64,000 bases of DNA from Ilex aquifolium. Lineage: Eukaryota > Streptophyta > Magnoliopsida > Aquifoliales > Aquifoliaceae. The notes beneath the pieces are model-generated. The model did no database searches. It was not told the origin of the DNA and saw only the letters and a list, made by a program, of their open reading frames with translations. Below, in pieces: positions 20,245 through 32,045 of this stretch. The translations under genes and the position numbers were made by a program. The first letter of the stretch is position 1. Each line of letters begins with the position of its first letter. The stretch is from NCBI GenBank assembly GCA_951799425.1, contig OX637409.1, positions 13,550,960 to 13,614,959 on the forward strand, in the 5' to 3' direction.

Positions 20245-20280
20245 ATGTATATGTGTATGTGAATTTCAGGGACGAAATTC

Positions 20281-20297
20281 TTTTAAGGGGGGGAGAA
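20281..20297 (+). other. Polypurine tract of element C
   Basis: TTTTAAGGGGGGGAGAA immediately precedes the 3' LTR start TGTGAAACCC. It is the plus-strand primer site. Confidence 0.85.
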
Positions 20298-22931
20298 TGT
20301 GAAACCCGGGAAAATTTGAAATTTTTCTGAAAAAGGGCAAAATGGTAAATTGCCATTACTGCACGTATTTGAAATACATATGTTCTAGACCTCGGATGAG
20401 GAAACGGAGTGCGTCGTCGGATTCGCAACGCGAATTCTAGTGACCACCAGAAATTTCGTTGAATTCCGAGATAGTCGAATTTTGCACGTAGTTCGAGACG
20501 ACTGCGGGGCGATTGACCTTTTAAAGGTCCCCAAAAATGAGAAATATTAAATTTCCATAAAATTAAGTTAAAGTTCAAATAAAATTAAATTGAAGTTAAC
20601 CGAGATCAAATAAATCGTTTCGGGATAAAATCGGACCCGATTAAGTGGGGGACATGTGGCTCGACTCGGGCCAAGTCTTAAAAAGTATAAAAGGGGCAAA
20701 ATATCTGAAAAATCAGATATTCTATACCCATTTGGCCGGCTGGTTCAGGCGTGAGAAGAGAGAAAGAGAGAAAATCAATTCTTCAAGTCTTCTCTCTTGG
20801 ATTCCCGGAGCTCCGTCGCTCGGATCAACAAGAACCAAGAATTAAAGTTGCTCTACGCGGTGAGGGCTTCGACTACGTACCAAAAACAAGGCGTTTCACC
20901 GAATATCCAAGGGTGAAGTTTGGGGAAAGTCTTGGTTTTGAGTGATTTTGGTGTATAGAGATTGCCTACATCTCTATTGAGGTAGGGGTTATTCCTATCT
21001 TGGATTATTCTACCTTAGGTGTAGCTAGTTTAAGGGTATCTATATATATGCATGTGTATATATGTATATATATATATGTGTTTATGGTTATGAGAATGGA
21101 AAGGTGAGCATGAAATTAGCTTAGGCTTGTTGCTAGCTAAATTTTGATATGTGTAAGTTATATGTGATGCATTATATAACTTGGTGATATTGAAGGCATG
21201 TTTTGTGTGTTGGAAGTTGTTGTTTTGCTTGAAATGAAACAATATGTTAGTGCCTATGAGGTGTTTGATAATATGCCTTGGTGGGTTGTTTAGATGATTT
21301 GTTTGGGGCCATTGGAATCACATGTTTGAATGTGTTATGGATGTGTTGACATATGCTCATTGATATGTTGTTTATGATGGTTTATGGAATTTACATGCTT
21401 ATGATTTAAATTCCATGGAATGTGAAGATATGTGTTGATTATTGCTCATGTAGTATACATTACATATTGGGCATGATCATGGCATCACATTCATGGGACA
21501 ATTGCATGAGTGTTGGTGTGTGGGAGATGCATAGATTTAATCGACACCTTGTTTGGTGCTTGATATGTGGGCTCGGGAGAAATTGGATCGACGATCCTTT
21601 TTGAGTCGCATGTTGCATAAGGAAAACTTGTGTTGGGTATAGCAAGAAGGGGCATGGCGACTTCCTTGGGTGCAAAACCCTAAACCACTTGGTTGAGTCA
21701 CTTGGCCGGCGGTGAGATTCCAGAAAAGTGACATGGTGTACGGAACCGGCGGTGTGATTCCGAAAATCCGTTGCCCAAAGAAAACACAAGGATTTGGTTA
21801 TAAAAACACCCATTCAATGGGCAGATTCCAATAATGATCGGATTTCATAACGATCATTGGAAGGATTTTTCCGTCAATAGACGGGTTGCATTACACTTTG
21901 GCGTTGCATTGTGTTGTGTGAGTCGGTGAAGACTCGGGTTGAAATGCATGGGTGAGTGTCACTTCATTCCATGGCATAGCATTGTTGCATTCCATCATAG
22001 AATGCATAAGTATGAGAAATGATTAATTATATGTTTATGTGATGATTACATGAGCATGTGCATCTAGGGGAAGAGTAACCTCTATAGGTTTATCTCTACT
22101 GGGCGTTGTGCTCACCCTATACGGGAAACAATTTCAGGTGTCGGGTTTACACCGGCGATTGACTCCCATGGAGAGCATCAAGGGTGAAGGGGGCCTAAGT
22201 GCGGCCTTATCTCAAGATTTTGTAAACCTTTTGTTTTACAATGGTTTATGACATGTAAATTTTGTATAAATAAACTTATTTCATTCCCTTTTTGAATTAT
22301 ATTTGTATGGGATAGATTGTAATGGTCGTGTATGGATCTTGTGCAAAATGTAAAAATATAGTTGTACATGTCTTGGATGAGGTGGAATTGAGTTAGGATG
22401 AATTGGAAATGAAAAATGGAGCAAGAAAGCAAATCTGGGCAGCAACTACCGGTAGTCAATGGGTAACTACCGGTAGTCGACTGTCCAGTGTGTATCAGCT
22501 ACCGGTAGCCAACAGGTAGTCGACTGTCCAGTGTGTATCAGCTACCGGTAGCCAACAGGTAGTCGTAACTCCAGAAGGTTTCGGCTACCGGTAGACAACA
22601 GGTAGTCGTAACTCCAGAATGTTTCGGCTACCGGTAGCCGATAAACAGCTACCGGTAGTCATTCCAAAAATCTGAAATTTTCAATTGTTTTGCCAAATTT
22701 TTGGGCTTTGAATTTCCTTCCCTTAGATGATCAAAGTGGACCCTAATGGGGTACAAACCACAGTGTATGGAACTTTAATTGAATCAAATGAATGTTAAAC
22801 CGAATTTTCATTATGGGTTATAATCCCGGCTTAATAATATTCTTGATGTGGTGTCGGGCTAAGCGATATCCACGGATGTATCCGCGGGTTGATGGGTTAT
22901 CAACGGGACCCCCGGATTTTGGGGTGTCACA
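20298..22931 (+). repeat. C 3' LTR
   Basis: 2634 bp, the same length as the 5' LTR. TATA box at 20686-20693, palindrome array at 22446-22658. Differences from the 5' copy include C/A at the TTTCACCGAAT site, an added TA step near 21067, and CTACCGGTAG in place of the variant first palindrome. The end is followed by GTGAT, the target duplication. Confidence 0.94.
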
Positions 22932-22936
22932 GTGAT

Positions 22937-23745
22937 GACATGCTTGGGTGTTATTCAAGATAATGTTGGTATATGTATACATGTTATAATATATTGACAT
23001 TGTAGAGAATTCTGGAAAATTATATGTTTATGATGTAATTTTGCCATGAAAAATATAAAATGTGATTGGAATGTTCATGTGTTCCTCATAGCATATTGAA
23101 CATGGTAATATTGTTGCAATGGAGCATCACATTGCATATGCACGGGAACATCGCATTTAGTGGGTGTGTGTGCATGGTGGTTGTCTTCACCACGCATGGT
23201 GGATGACGAGTGGGCTCGGGTAAGATGGGTCGATGACCTAATCGAGTCGCACGTTTGCACGGTTGTTAGGGTTGGGGTAGTAAGAAGGGCTAGACTATCC
23301 CTCGGGTGAGAGACCCAGTGATTGGATACGCACTCCGTTGGTATAAGAGTCCATAAAGTGTGTCGGTGTACGCGGAACCGTTGGTGGAAGTCCATGAATT
23401 CCGTGTCGGTTGGGTGCCGTTGGTGTAAGTCCATAAATATCCACCCCAAGAAAGACCCTAGAATGAAATGTCATTTGATGTACAACATAAATGACGGATT
23501 AGTACACATTGACACTTGCATGTGTAGAGGAGCCGGGAAGGGCTCGGAGGATATATATGAATGGGTCTCACCTCATTCCATAGCATGGCATTGCAAATTT
23601 CATCATTGAATAGATTTCCTTGCTTGGGATGTTACGAATTGTTGTTTTGTGGCATGTGAACATTTCATATGCATATAGGTTGGGGAGTAGCCTCATTAGG
23701 AGATACCTTATTGAGCGTGGCTCACCCTTTGTGGGAAAAACATTT
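22937..23745 (+). repeat. B 5' LTR, second piece
   Basis: Matches 33027-33797 of the 3' LTR, with about 40 bp extra near 23015-23055. It ends at CATTT (23741-23745), the target duplication of solo LTR E. Frames here on both strands are repeated in the 3' LTR and are not genes. Confidence 0.9.
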
Positions 23746-26304
23746 TGTAACACCCCGAATTTTCTTTTATATATTTATAGATATATATATATATATAGTA
23801 AATAATATTTGTAAAGAGGTAGATATATGTACTGACATAAGAATAAACCGTAGGAATAAATGCTATGGAGGCAATTTGATTGTGAAGTTACGTGTCGAAG
23901 ATGTTTAAACTTGGAAAGGGTGATTAGACAAGTTTCTAAAAGTTTGTAGGTAAAAATAATGATTCCATTGAATCCGGAAGGTCGAAAAACATTGGGAGTG
24001 GTAATATGGGGTGTATTGGAAGTTAGGAAGTATTTTGGAGTTAAAACACATTTTAGAGAAAATTTGGGTATAAAGGATTTTGGACACTGTCTACTATTTC
24101 GAGAATAACTTTTTATTATTAATTCCAAATAATCTGAAATTTTGACATTAGATAGTAGACATCTAGAGCTACAAAAGTGTATCTCATTAAAATTTTCCAA
24201 TTCGACCTCTAAATGGGTCAAAAATGCACTGGAAGTGGAAGTAGAAAAATCTGGGTAGTAGCTACCGGTAGCTAAAATCAGCTACCGGTAGCCAATGGTC
24301 CAGTGTGTCCGAGCTATCGGTAGCCAAAATCAGCTACCGGTAGCCAATGGTCCAGTGTGTCTGAGCTACCGGTAGCCAACAGGTAGTCAAGTGTCCAATG
24401 TACCCGAGCTACCGGTAGCCAAAATCAGCTATCGGTAGTCACTGTAAAAATCCGAATTTTTTTAGTTCGCGAACCCTCGTTTTTCCCCCACTATAAATAC
24501 ATCCTCTCACCTCCTTAGCCTTCATTACACCACTCCAAACCCTAGATAGCTTGAGAGGAGAAGAGAGGAAGAGAAAAACACATTCAAGAGAGAGATTTAC
24601 ATCATTTGTGAAGATCAAACCCTAGATTTCTCAAAAATCTCACTTCCCCACCCATTTCTTTTCTTCTATTCTTCAATCACTCTCACCCAAATCTCTTGAA
24701 ACCCTAGGAGGACGAAATTAAGAGGAAAAAGGAAGGAGAATAGGAAGATTTTGAAGCTTGAGTCTTAGATTGAAGCTACAACTAAGAGGTAGGGGATTTC
24801 TTCCTATTCTCTTACATTGATGTTAGGGTTAACTTATATGTATTCTTGTGGTTTGAAATCGTATATACTTGCTATTAATTATTTGATTCTTGTTCTTCTT
24901 GCATTTATTGTCATGTTTTAAACATTGTGATGGTTGGGTAGCCATTAAAGCTCTCTTTTACTTCTTCAAACCCTAGTTTTGAGAAAAATAGATTTCCTCT
25001 TTATATTTCTTTTGCTCTCACCATCAAATCCTTAGTGCTTGATATTGTATAACAAAATGATGATTATGATGATCTCTTGCTCTTTTCCTTCAATTATCTT
25101 ATGGTACAAATTTGTGAAATTGGGGATTTTGGGATTTCTTGTGAATTGAGAGAATGTTTGTGATAATATCTCTTGTATGATTATTGGGATGGACTTGAAT
25201 TGCTTTCGAGCATTGCCATAGAGCGTTAGAGGTTAGTCTACCCCGATGGGGGTTTATGGTATGGTTAGAATGTGAGATATTTGTGGGATTTCTATCGTTT
25301 GCGTGGTTGTACGATACGAACATGGATTACTATGGACCGGGTATCATGTAGTGGGTAGACGTCTTTATATGCCACGCGGGTATGAACTTTTCCTACCACA
25401 TGGAGTGGGTAGACGCCTTTGTACGCCGTGTGGGTATAAACTTTTCCTATCGCTAATGATCACGGGTCAGTAAAGTGGGTTGTATCGGGTACACAGTGTG
25501 GGTCATCATGCATTGTACCATAAATTGTTTTGACAAGAGTTTCGGGAAGTATGGGATTCTGCGAGAACTTGTTGAAAACGGTTCATGGTAGAATGAATTA
25601 TCACTGGTATATGGTGTTTATTTATCCATTTCGATTACTACTGCTACTTAAACTTGAGATCTATTTAAAATATCCTGTTTTTCCTTCAAAATGTTATATA
25701 TGCTATTTGTGAAAATGAGACCAACCGTTGTATATGTTTTCCTAAACCTTGTTTGAGTTTGGGAAGATTTTGCTACAGAGCTTCGTGCTCATCCCCTACA
25801 ATTAACATTTTTCAGATTATGCTATCGAGGAGGAGCTTGGCGCTAAGGAGCCGGGCATTGGGGAAGCCTCATTAGAGGGGTACCTGGACCCCGAGTGGGA
25901 CATTTAGAGATGCCCCTTTTATTTTTGTACTAGACTAGTAACCAATATGTACAAACATTGTAAAGTCTAGTTTCTTTTGAAATTTCGTTGCAATATAGTC
26001 ATGTAATTCTTTTTGGTTGTAATGGCCTTAGTTTGACTTATTCTTTTGGGATGATTGTTGTGGATAGTACATATGGTGAATGAAATATTTTGGATTTGAT
26101 GGTTAGATAGACCCGGTGTGGTCAAGATATTATAATTGCACAGGTTGGGATTTTTGGGTGGAGCTTCCTGTACAAAGGAGACTCTGCCCAAAGTTTGTTA
26201 AAATTAAGAATGTTTCTTATTTGATGGATATATATTTAGTTGCTCTCATGACAGGAATGGTTTCATAATGTAATGTCGTCCAGGGTGGTATTTGGGGCGT
26301 TACA
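23746..26304 (+). mobile_element. Solo LTR E, chromovirus-like, in the 5' LTR of B
   Basis: 2559 bp, ends TGTAACACCCC...GGGCGTTACA, target duplication CATTT (23741-23745, 26305-26309). No coding region. TATA box TATAAATA at 24492-24499. A palindrome array with CTACCGGTAG words is at 24261-24439, and the shared cassette is at 24104-24180 in minus orientation. The 3' part resembles F (GACCCGGTGTGGTCAA; AAAGGAGACTCTGCCC). Confidence 0.9.
24261..24439 (+). repeat. Array of CTACCGGTAG-type palindromes in solo LTR E
   Basis: Perfect CTACCGGTAG occurs several times, with variants CTATCGGTAG, separated by CCAATGGTCCAGTGTGT or CCAAAATCAG spacers. The words match those of element C although the LTR ends belong to another subfamily. 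Confidence 0.88.
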
Positions 26305-26309
26305 CATTT

Positions 26310-27021
26310 CAGGTGTTGGGTTTGCACCGGTGGATGGCTCACTTGGGGAGCATCAAGCATGAAGGGGGCCGACTTGTGGCCTTAATTTTGAGTTGTAAAG
26401 TTTTTACCAAAATTTCCATTTTGATGTATAAATTATGGGAAATTGTTGTAATGGAATTTTATAAAGCATGTTATATGGACAATCCTATTACTCTGGTATT
26501 GGATGAGTTGGGGAAGGTTTGGAATGGATTGGAAATGAAAAATGGAGGAAAAAGGCAAAACTGGACAGAGAGTACCGGTACCGGGTACCGGTACTGAATG
26601 GTACCGGTACTGCGTACCGGTACCCCCTTTCCAGTAGGTTGACAGTACCGGTACCGGGTACCGGTACTGAATGGTACCGGTACCGTGTACCGGTACCCCC
26701 CTTTCCAGTGGGTTGACAGTACCGGTACCGGTACTCTCTTCAAAATTTTCAAGTTTTTCACACTGCTTCGCCCTATTTCCAATCTACGTTTTTCCTTCCT
26801 TCCAATGATATAAATAGACTATAATGGAGTATAAATCATGGTATATTGAATATTGGTTGAACCCAATGAAAAATCGAATCCGGTTAACAATTGTGAGTTA
26901 AGATCCCGGTTAAGGGGATACTACTACCATGGTGTTAGGTTGAGTGACATCCACGGGTATTTCCGCGGGTTGACGGGTGGTCAACGGGCAATAAAGGACC
27001 CCCGGAAATTGGGGTGTCACA
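26310..27021 (+). repeat. B 5' LTR, third piece, with GTACCGGTAC palindrome array
   Basis: Matches the 3' end of the LTR at 33803-34516. At 26572-26734 it carries about ten overlapping or spaced GTACCGGTAC palindromes. It ends GGGGTGTCACA at 27021. Confidence 0.9.
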
Positions 27022-27377
27022 GCTTGGTATCAGAGCATAGGTATGCGATTTACCTAGGGCTTGATGGGGCATGGGTCTAGACCATTGCATTCATTGTACA
27101 TTACATGTTATTTGCTTAAATTGCTACATGTTATGTGATATGTGATATGTGTATTATATGCATGGTAAAATGTGTATGGAAATGGACACACTAGGGTTAG
27201 AGAACTTAACCTTGGGAGTGGGAAAGCAAATGAACGGGAAAGTTCAAAGCGTAAGGGTCCACTATTGGAGGCATACGCTCTACTAGTGAGACAATGAGAA
27301 AGATTTAAATGTTTTAACTTTGGTCCCTACCTCGGGATACTAAGTTAGTGTGCCATTGCCATTTGACTTGTGTGTAG
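27022..27377 (+). other. B leader with initiator-Met tRNA primer binding site
   Basis: Primer site TGGTATCAGAGC at 27025-27036, then untranslated leader up to the gag ATG. It is alignable with the C leader. Confidence 0.87.
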
Positions 27378-27818
27378 ATGGCAAGTGGAAGAAGAGGACG
27401 TCGAGGCGGTGGGCGGAACAATAACCAACCACTACCGGTCTTCGATCAACAAGCGTTTACGGAAACCATGGGCATGATGGCGGCTACAGTTGCACAAGCT
27501 AGTGCAAATGCCGGACATGGAGGCGCGAGTAACCTCCAACAGTTTAAAGCACACAAACCTCCAGTCTTCATGGGAGGGGCGGACCCGATGGTGGCCGACC
27601 ATTGGTTCCAGCAAGTCAACAAGATCTTAGGGGCGATGGACGTCACCTCAGACACTACTAAGATAAGGCTAGCTACATTCCAGCTAGAAGGAGAAGCCCA
27701 ATTGTGGTGGGATTGGGTGACGGCCTCGAAGAACTTAGAGGCCATGACATGGGGAGAGTTCGAGGAGCTCTTCATGGGTAAATATTTCCCAACGGCTGTT
27801 CGACATGCAAAGGCCTGA
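27378..27818 (+). pseudogene. gag: B gag, N-terminal segment, ended by a stop codon
   Basis: Starts MASGRRGRRGGGRNNN and runs through the gag domain (DHWFQQVNKILGAMD; QLWWDWV; FEELFMGKYFP) to a TGA at 27816-27818, where C has an Arg codon. The frame is otherwise unbroken into the next segment, which begins 12 bases later with its first Met. Confidence 0.92.
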
Positions 27819-30800
27819 GAGTTTCTAGATTTGAAGCAAGGGTCAATGACGGTGATGGAGTATGTGGCTAAGTTCACCGAATTAGCCCGATTTGCTGATG
27901 ATTACGTGGCCACGGATATGGCCAAGGTAAGAAGGTTCGAGGATGGGTTGAAGCTATCCATCCGGGGAAAGATTGTGGGCCTCCGCCTGCAAGACTTGGA
28001 CTCTATGGTCGAGACAGCTATGGCCATTGAGAGGGAGGTTGACGATGCTCGAAGCATCCGTGAGGCGGGTGCTAAGGATAAGAAGAAGGAGGGCCAATCC
28101 TCTTCTTCTAGTTCGGGGAAGAAGCAGCGGACTTCTACTCCACAAGGACAGCAAGGACAGGGCCGTGGCTGTCAAGGCCAAGGCCAAGGTCAATTTTCCC
28201 AGGGCGGGAGAAACTTCAGGACTACCCACCAGGCAGGCCAGAAGACATGTTTCCATTGCCACCAACCGGGGCATATGAAGCGGGATTGTCTGCAGAGGCA
28301 AGGATCCCAGAGCTATGGGACACCTCAGTCCCAGTCATCAGTGGGACAGTCGCAGACACACCTTCTTCCTCCCTACCCCGCCATGGGCCAGGGAAGCCAG
28401 TATCAGTTCCATGGCAATACTCAGGCCCCTACCACTTTTCGAGCGGGGACTCCGCAGTCGGGCCAGATGGGCCAAAGCATGGGTCGAGGCCGAGGACAGG
28501 GCATGCAGGCCGGGACTTCGGGGACCCAGGGGCGTGTCTACGCCATTACACCTCAGGCTGAGCCAGTGGACCAGTCGGTCATTCAGGGTACATTTCTACT
28601 TTCTCGCTTATGGGCTAAAGTGTTATTTGACTCTGGTGCATCGCATTCATTCATTTCTGCATCATGTGTGAGGGATTTGGGCTTAGAAGTTGATACCTTG
28701 GAGGAGCCGTTATATGTGAATTCACCCCTAGGAGCTAGGGTGTGTGTGAATCAGATATGTCGGGGTTGTGAGCTAGAGATCTCGGGGATTCTACTCACCG
28801 TGGACCTTAGGGTTATGGACATGTCGGAATTCGATGTCATCCTTGGGATGGACTGGTTGGCGGCGCATCGGGTCGTTATTGATTGTGACAGGAAGAGGGT
28901 CACTGCCTATACACCGGATGGTGTTTGTTTCAAGTTTCAGGGGGAAAAACATGATGCTTTGCCTCAAGTCGTGTATGATTCACGATGGCATGGGCAATTG
29001 ATGGGTCAGCTTACGAGCCTTACCCTGGAGGACGAGGCAAGACAAGAATTGGGTCTACCTCGGGTGGTGTGCGAGTATGAGGACGTTTTTCCGAACGATT
29101 TACCGGGATTACCTCCCCATAGGGATGTGGACTTTAGCGTTGAGTTACATCCGGGTACTTCGCCCATTTCTATGACTCCACATAGGATGGCGCCAGCTGA
29201 GTTGCAAGAACTCAAGGTCCAATTACAAGAATTATTGGACAAGGGCTTTATTAGACCGAGTACCTCACCTTGGGGCGCTCCGGTGCTGTTTGCCAAGAAG
29301 AAGGATAAGACCCTTCGATTGTGTATAGACTATCGGCAGTTGAACCGGGTCACCATCAAGAATAGGTACCCTTTGCCGAGGATCGATGATCTGTTTGATC
29401 AGCTGAGGGGAGCGCGGGTCTATTCAAAGATAGATCTCCGCACGGGCTACCATCAGTTGAGGATTAGGGAGTCAGATATCCCTAAGACGGCGTTCAGAAC
29501 GCGGTACGGGCATTTCGAGTTTACGGTGATGCCATTTGGGTTGACGAATGCCCCAGCGGCATTCATGGATCTCATGCATAGGGTGTTCCAGCCCTATTTA
29601 GATCAGTTTGTCGTAGTGTTTGTTGATGACATCCTGATCTACTCCAAGACAGAGGAGGAGCATGAGGGTCACTTAAGAATTGTTCTCCAGACCTTGAGGG
29701 ACCACCAGTTGTACGCCAAGTTCAGCAAGTGTGAATTTTGGCTCACAGAGGTGAAATTCTTGGGACACGTGGTGTCAGCTTCGGGGGTGTCAGTTGACCC
29801 GGAGAAAGTTGAAGCAGTTATGAGTTGGGAGAGGCCAAAGTCAGTCTTCGAGATACGTAGTTTCTTGGGATTGGCAGGGTACTACCGGAGGTTCATCGAG
29901 GACTTCTCCCGACTAGCCGCACCTATGACTAGATTGACCCGGAAGGAGGTCAAGTTCGAGTGGAATGATTCGTGTGAGAAGGCATTCCAAGAACTAAAGA
30001 GGAGGCTCACTTCAGCTCCTATCTTGATTGTTCCAGAGAGGGGGCAAAACTACACGGTGTATTGCGATGCCTCCAAGGACGGACTGGGTTGTGTCTTGAT
30101 GCAGTCCGGGAGAGTGGTGGCTTATGGTTCTCGACAGTTGAAGAATCACGAGCAGAATTACCCTACGCATGATATGGAGTTGGCGGCCGTTGTCTTTGCC
30201 TTAAAGGTTTGGCGCCACTATTTGTATGGTGAACAATTTGAGGTGTTTTCGGACCACAAAAGTCTGAAGTACATCTTCACTCAACGGGACCTCAACATGA
30301 GGCAGCGTAGGTGGATGGAGTACCTAGAAGACTATGACTTCACTTTGCATTACCACCCTGGTAAGGTAAATGTGGTGGCTGATGCACTTAGCCGGAAGTC
30401 ACGGGGTGTCTTAGCTAGTGTAGCTTCCCGGGAGTGGCGGATGCTTGAGACTGTGGGCCAATTTGGGCTGCATTATCGAGGTCGGACTCAGGGTGTTTTA
30501 GGAAGTTTGGTGGCTACGCCTTCCCTACTGAGCAGAGTGATTGAGTCCCAGAGACAGGACTCAGAGTTATCATCCAACAGGGACCGAGTGCAGGCGGGTA
30601 CTGGTGACGAGGGCTGGGCCATTCACTCCGATGACAGTCTTCGGTTTAGGGGAAGGGTTATGGTTCCCCAGTCGACGGAGCTGAGAGAGGAGATCCTCAG
30701 GGAGTTCCATTGCTCTCGTTTTGCGGTGCATCCAGGCGGCACAAAGATGTATCATGATCTTCGTCGCCAGTATTATTGGAGCGGGATGAAGAGGCAGATT

Positions 30801-31835
30801 GGCGACTTTGTCAGTAGATGCCTCACATGTCAGCAGATTAAGGCTGAACACCAAAAGCCAGCTGGTATGCTTCAGCCGTTGGAGGTGGCTGAATGGAAGT
30901 GGGAGCACGTCACGATGGATTTTGTGACCCACTTGCCACGGACATCGCGGGGACATGATGCGGTGTGGGTGATAGTGGACCGGCTTACGAAGTCGGCACA
31001 CTTTTTGGCGGTGCGGATGACCTTCATTCTGGAGGAATTCTGCAGGTTGTACATAAGGGAGATAGTCCAGTTGCATAGGGTACCCGTATCTATAGTATCA
31101 GATCGGGATCCCAGGTTTACGGCTCACTTTTGGGATAGTTTCCAGCGAGCCATGGGGACTCAGTTGAGGATGAGCACAGCCTTCCATCCCCAAACGGACG
31201 GTCAGTCGGAACGGACCATCCAGACATTAGAGGACATGCTACGGGCATGCGTCCTAGACCTCAAGGGTAGCTGGGAAGAACATTTACCCTTAGTGGAATT
31301 TGCCTATAACAACAGTTATCAGGCTAGCATACGGATGGCACCCTATGAGGCACTTTATGGGAGGCCTTTTCGTTCTCCGGTCTGTTGGACTGAGGTTGGA
31401 GAAAGACCCTCTACGGGTCCAGAATTGATAAGAGACGCCTCGGAGAAGGTGGATCTGATAAGGAAGCGTCTTCTCACGGCTCAAAGCCGGCAGAAGAGCT
31501 ACGCCGATAGGCGGCGGCGGCCTCTGGAATTTGAGGTGGGGGATCATGTCTTCTTGAAGGTGATGCCTAAGAGAGGAGTGGTCAGATTCGGCAAGCGGGG
31601 AAAGCTGTCGCCGAGGTATATTGGGCCCTTCGAGATACTTGAGAGAGTGGGCACTGTGGCCTACAGATTGGCGTTACCGCCAACTTTATCGGGTGTTCAC
31701 GCGGTATTCCATGTCTCCATGCTCCGGAAGTTGTGGATTGGGGCGAGCTTGTTGTTGACACGGATGGGACCTTCGAGGAAGGGCCAGTGTGTGTCATGGA
31801 TAGTCGGGATCAGGTTTTGCGAGGCAAGACCGTGA
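27819..31835 (+). pseudogene. pol: B gag-pol: gag C-terminus, protease, RT, RNase H, integrase
   Basis: An open frame of over 1,300 codons. It contains the CCHC knuckle (C-x2-C-x4-H-x4-C near 28250), protease [13 protein letters not shown] with IDYRQLN and the catalytic VFVDD near 29625, RNase H with CDASKDGLG and ADALSRK, the integrase finger ending RCLTCQQ, and the integrase core ([30 protein letters not shown]). Unlike C and D it keeps Gln where they have a stop after the finger. Near 31731 a 22-bp deletion relative to C shifts the frame, so the last 35 or so residues are foreign and the chromodomain is lost. Confidence 0.93.
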
Positions 31836-32027
31836 GGCTTGTGAAGGTGTTGTGGCAGCACCGAGGAGTGAAAGAGGCAACATGAGAGCGTGAGGACACC
31901 ATACGTGCCAATTATCCTTTCTTATTTGAGGATGGAGGTATATTCTAATAGTCATTTAGTGTTATGTGACTGTGACATATGCATGTGGTTGTATGTGCAT
32001 GAGTGTGTGAATTTCGGGGACGAAATT
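31836..32027 (+). pseudogene. B chromodomain remnant, out of frame
   Basis: The DNA still matches the chromodomain region of C (GTGAGGCT.GTGAAGGTG.TGGCAGCACCG, in short pieces) but lies in a different frame from the integrase because of the upstream 22-bp deletion. It also has a TGA at 31883-31885 where C has Trp. It ends before the polypurine tract (TTTTAGGGGGGGAAGAA) at 32029-32045. Confidence 0.85.
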
Positions 32028-32045
32028 CTTTTAGGGGGGGAAGAA

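Larger units (their letters stand above)
12610..22931 (+). mobile_element. Element C, young complete Tekay/Del-type chromovirus
   Basis: 10,322 bp, both LTRs 2634 bp (12610-15243 and 20298-22931) with ends TGTGAAACCC...GGTGTCACA, and target duplication GTGAT (12605-12609, 22932-22936). About a dozen differences between the LTRs by eye, so a recent insertion. All parts are present: PBS, gag, protease, RT, RNase H, integrase, chromodomain and polypurine tract. Two stop codons break the single reading frame. Confidence 0.95.
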
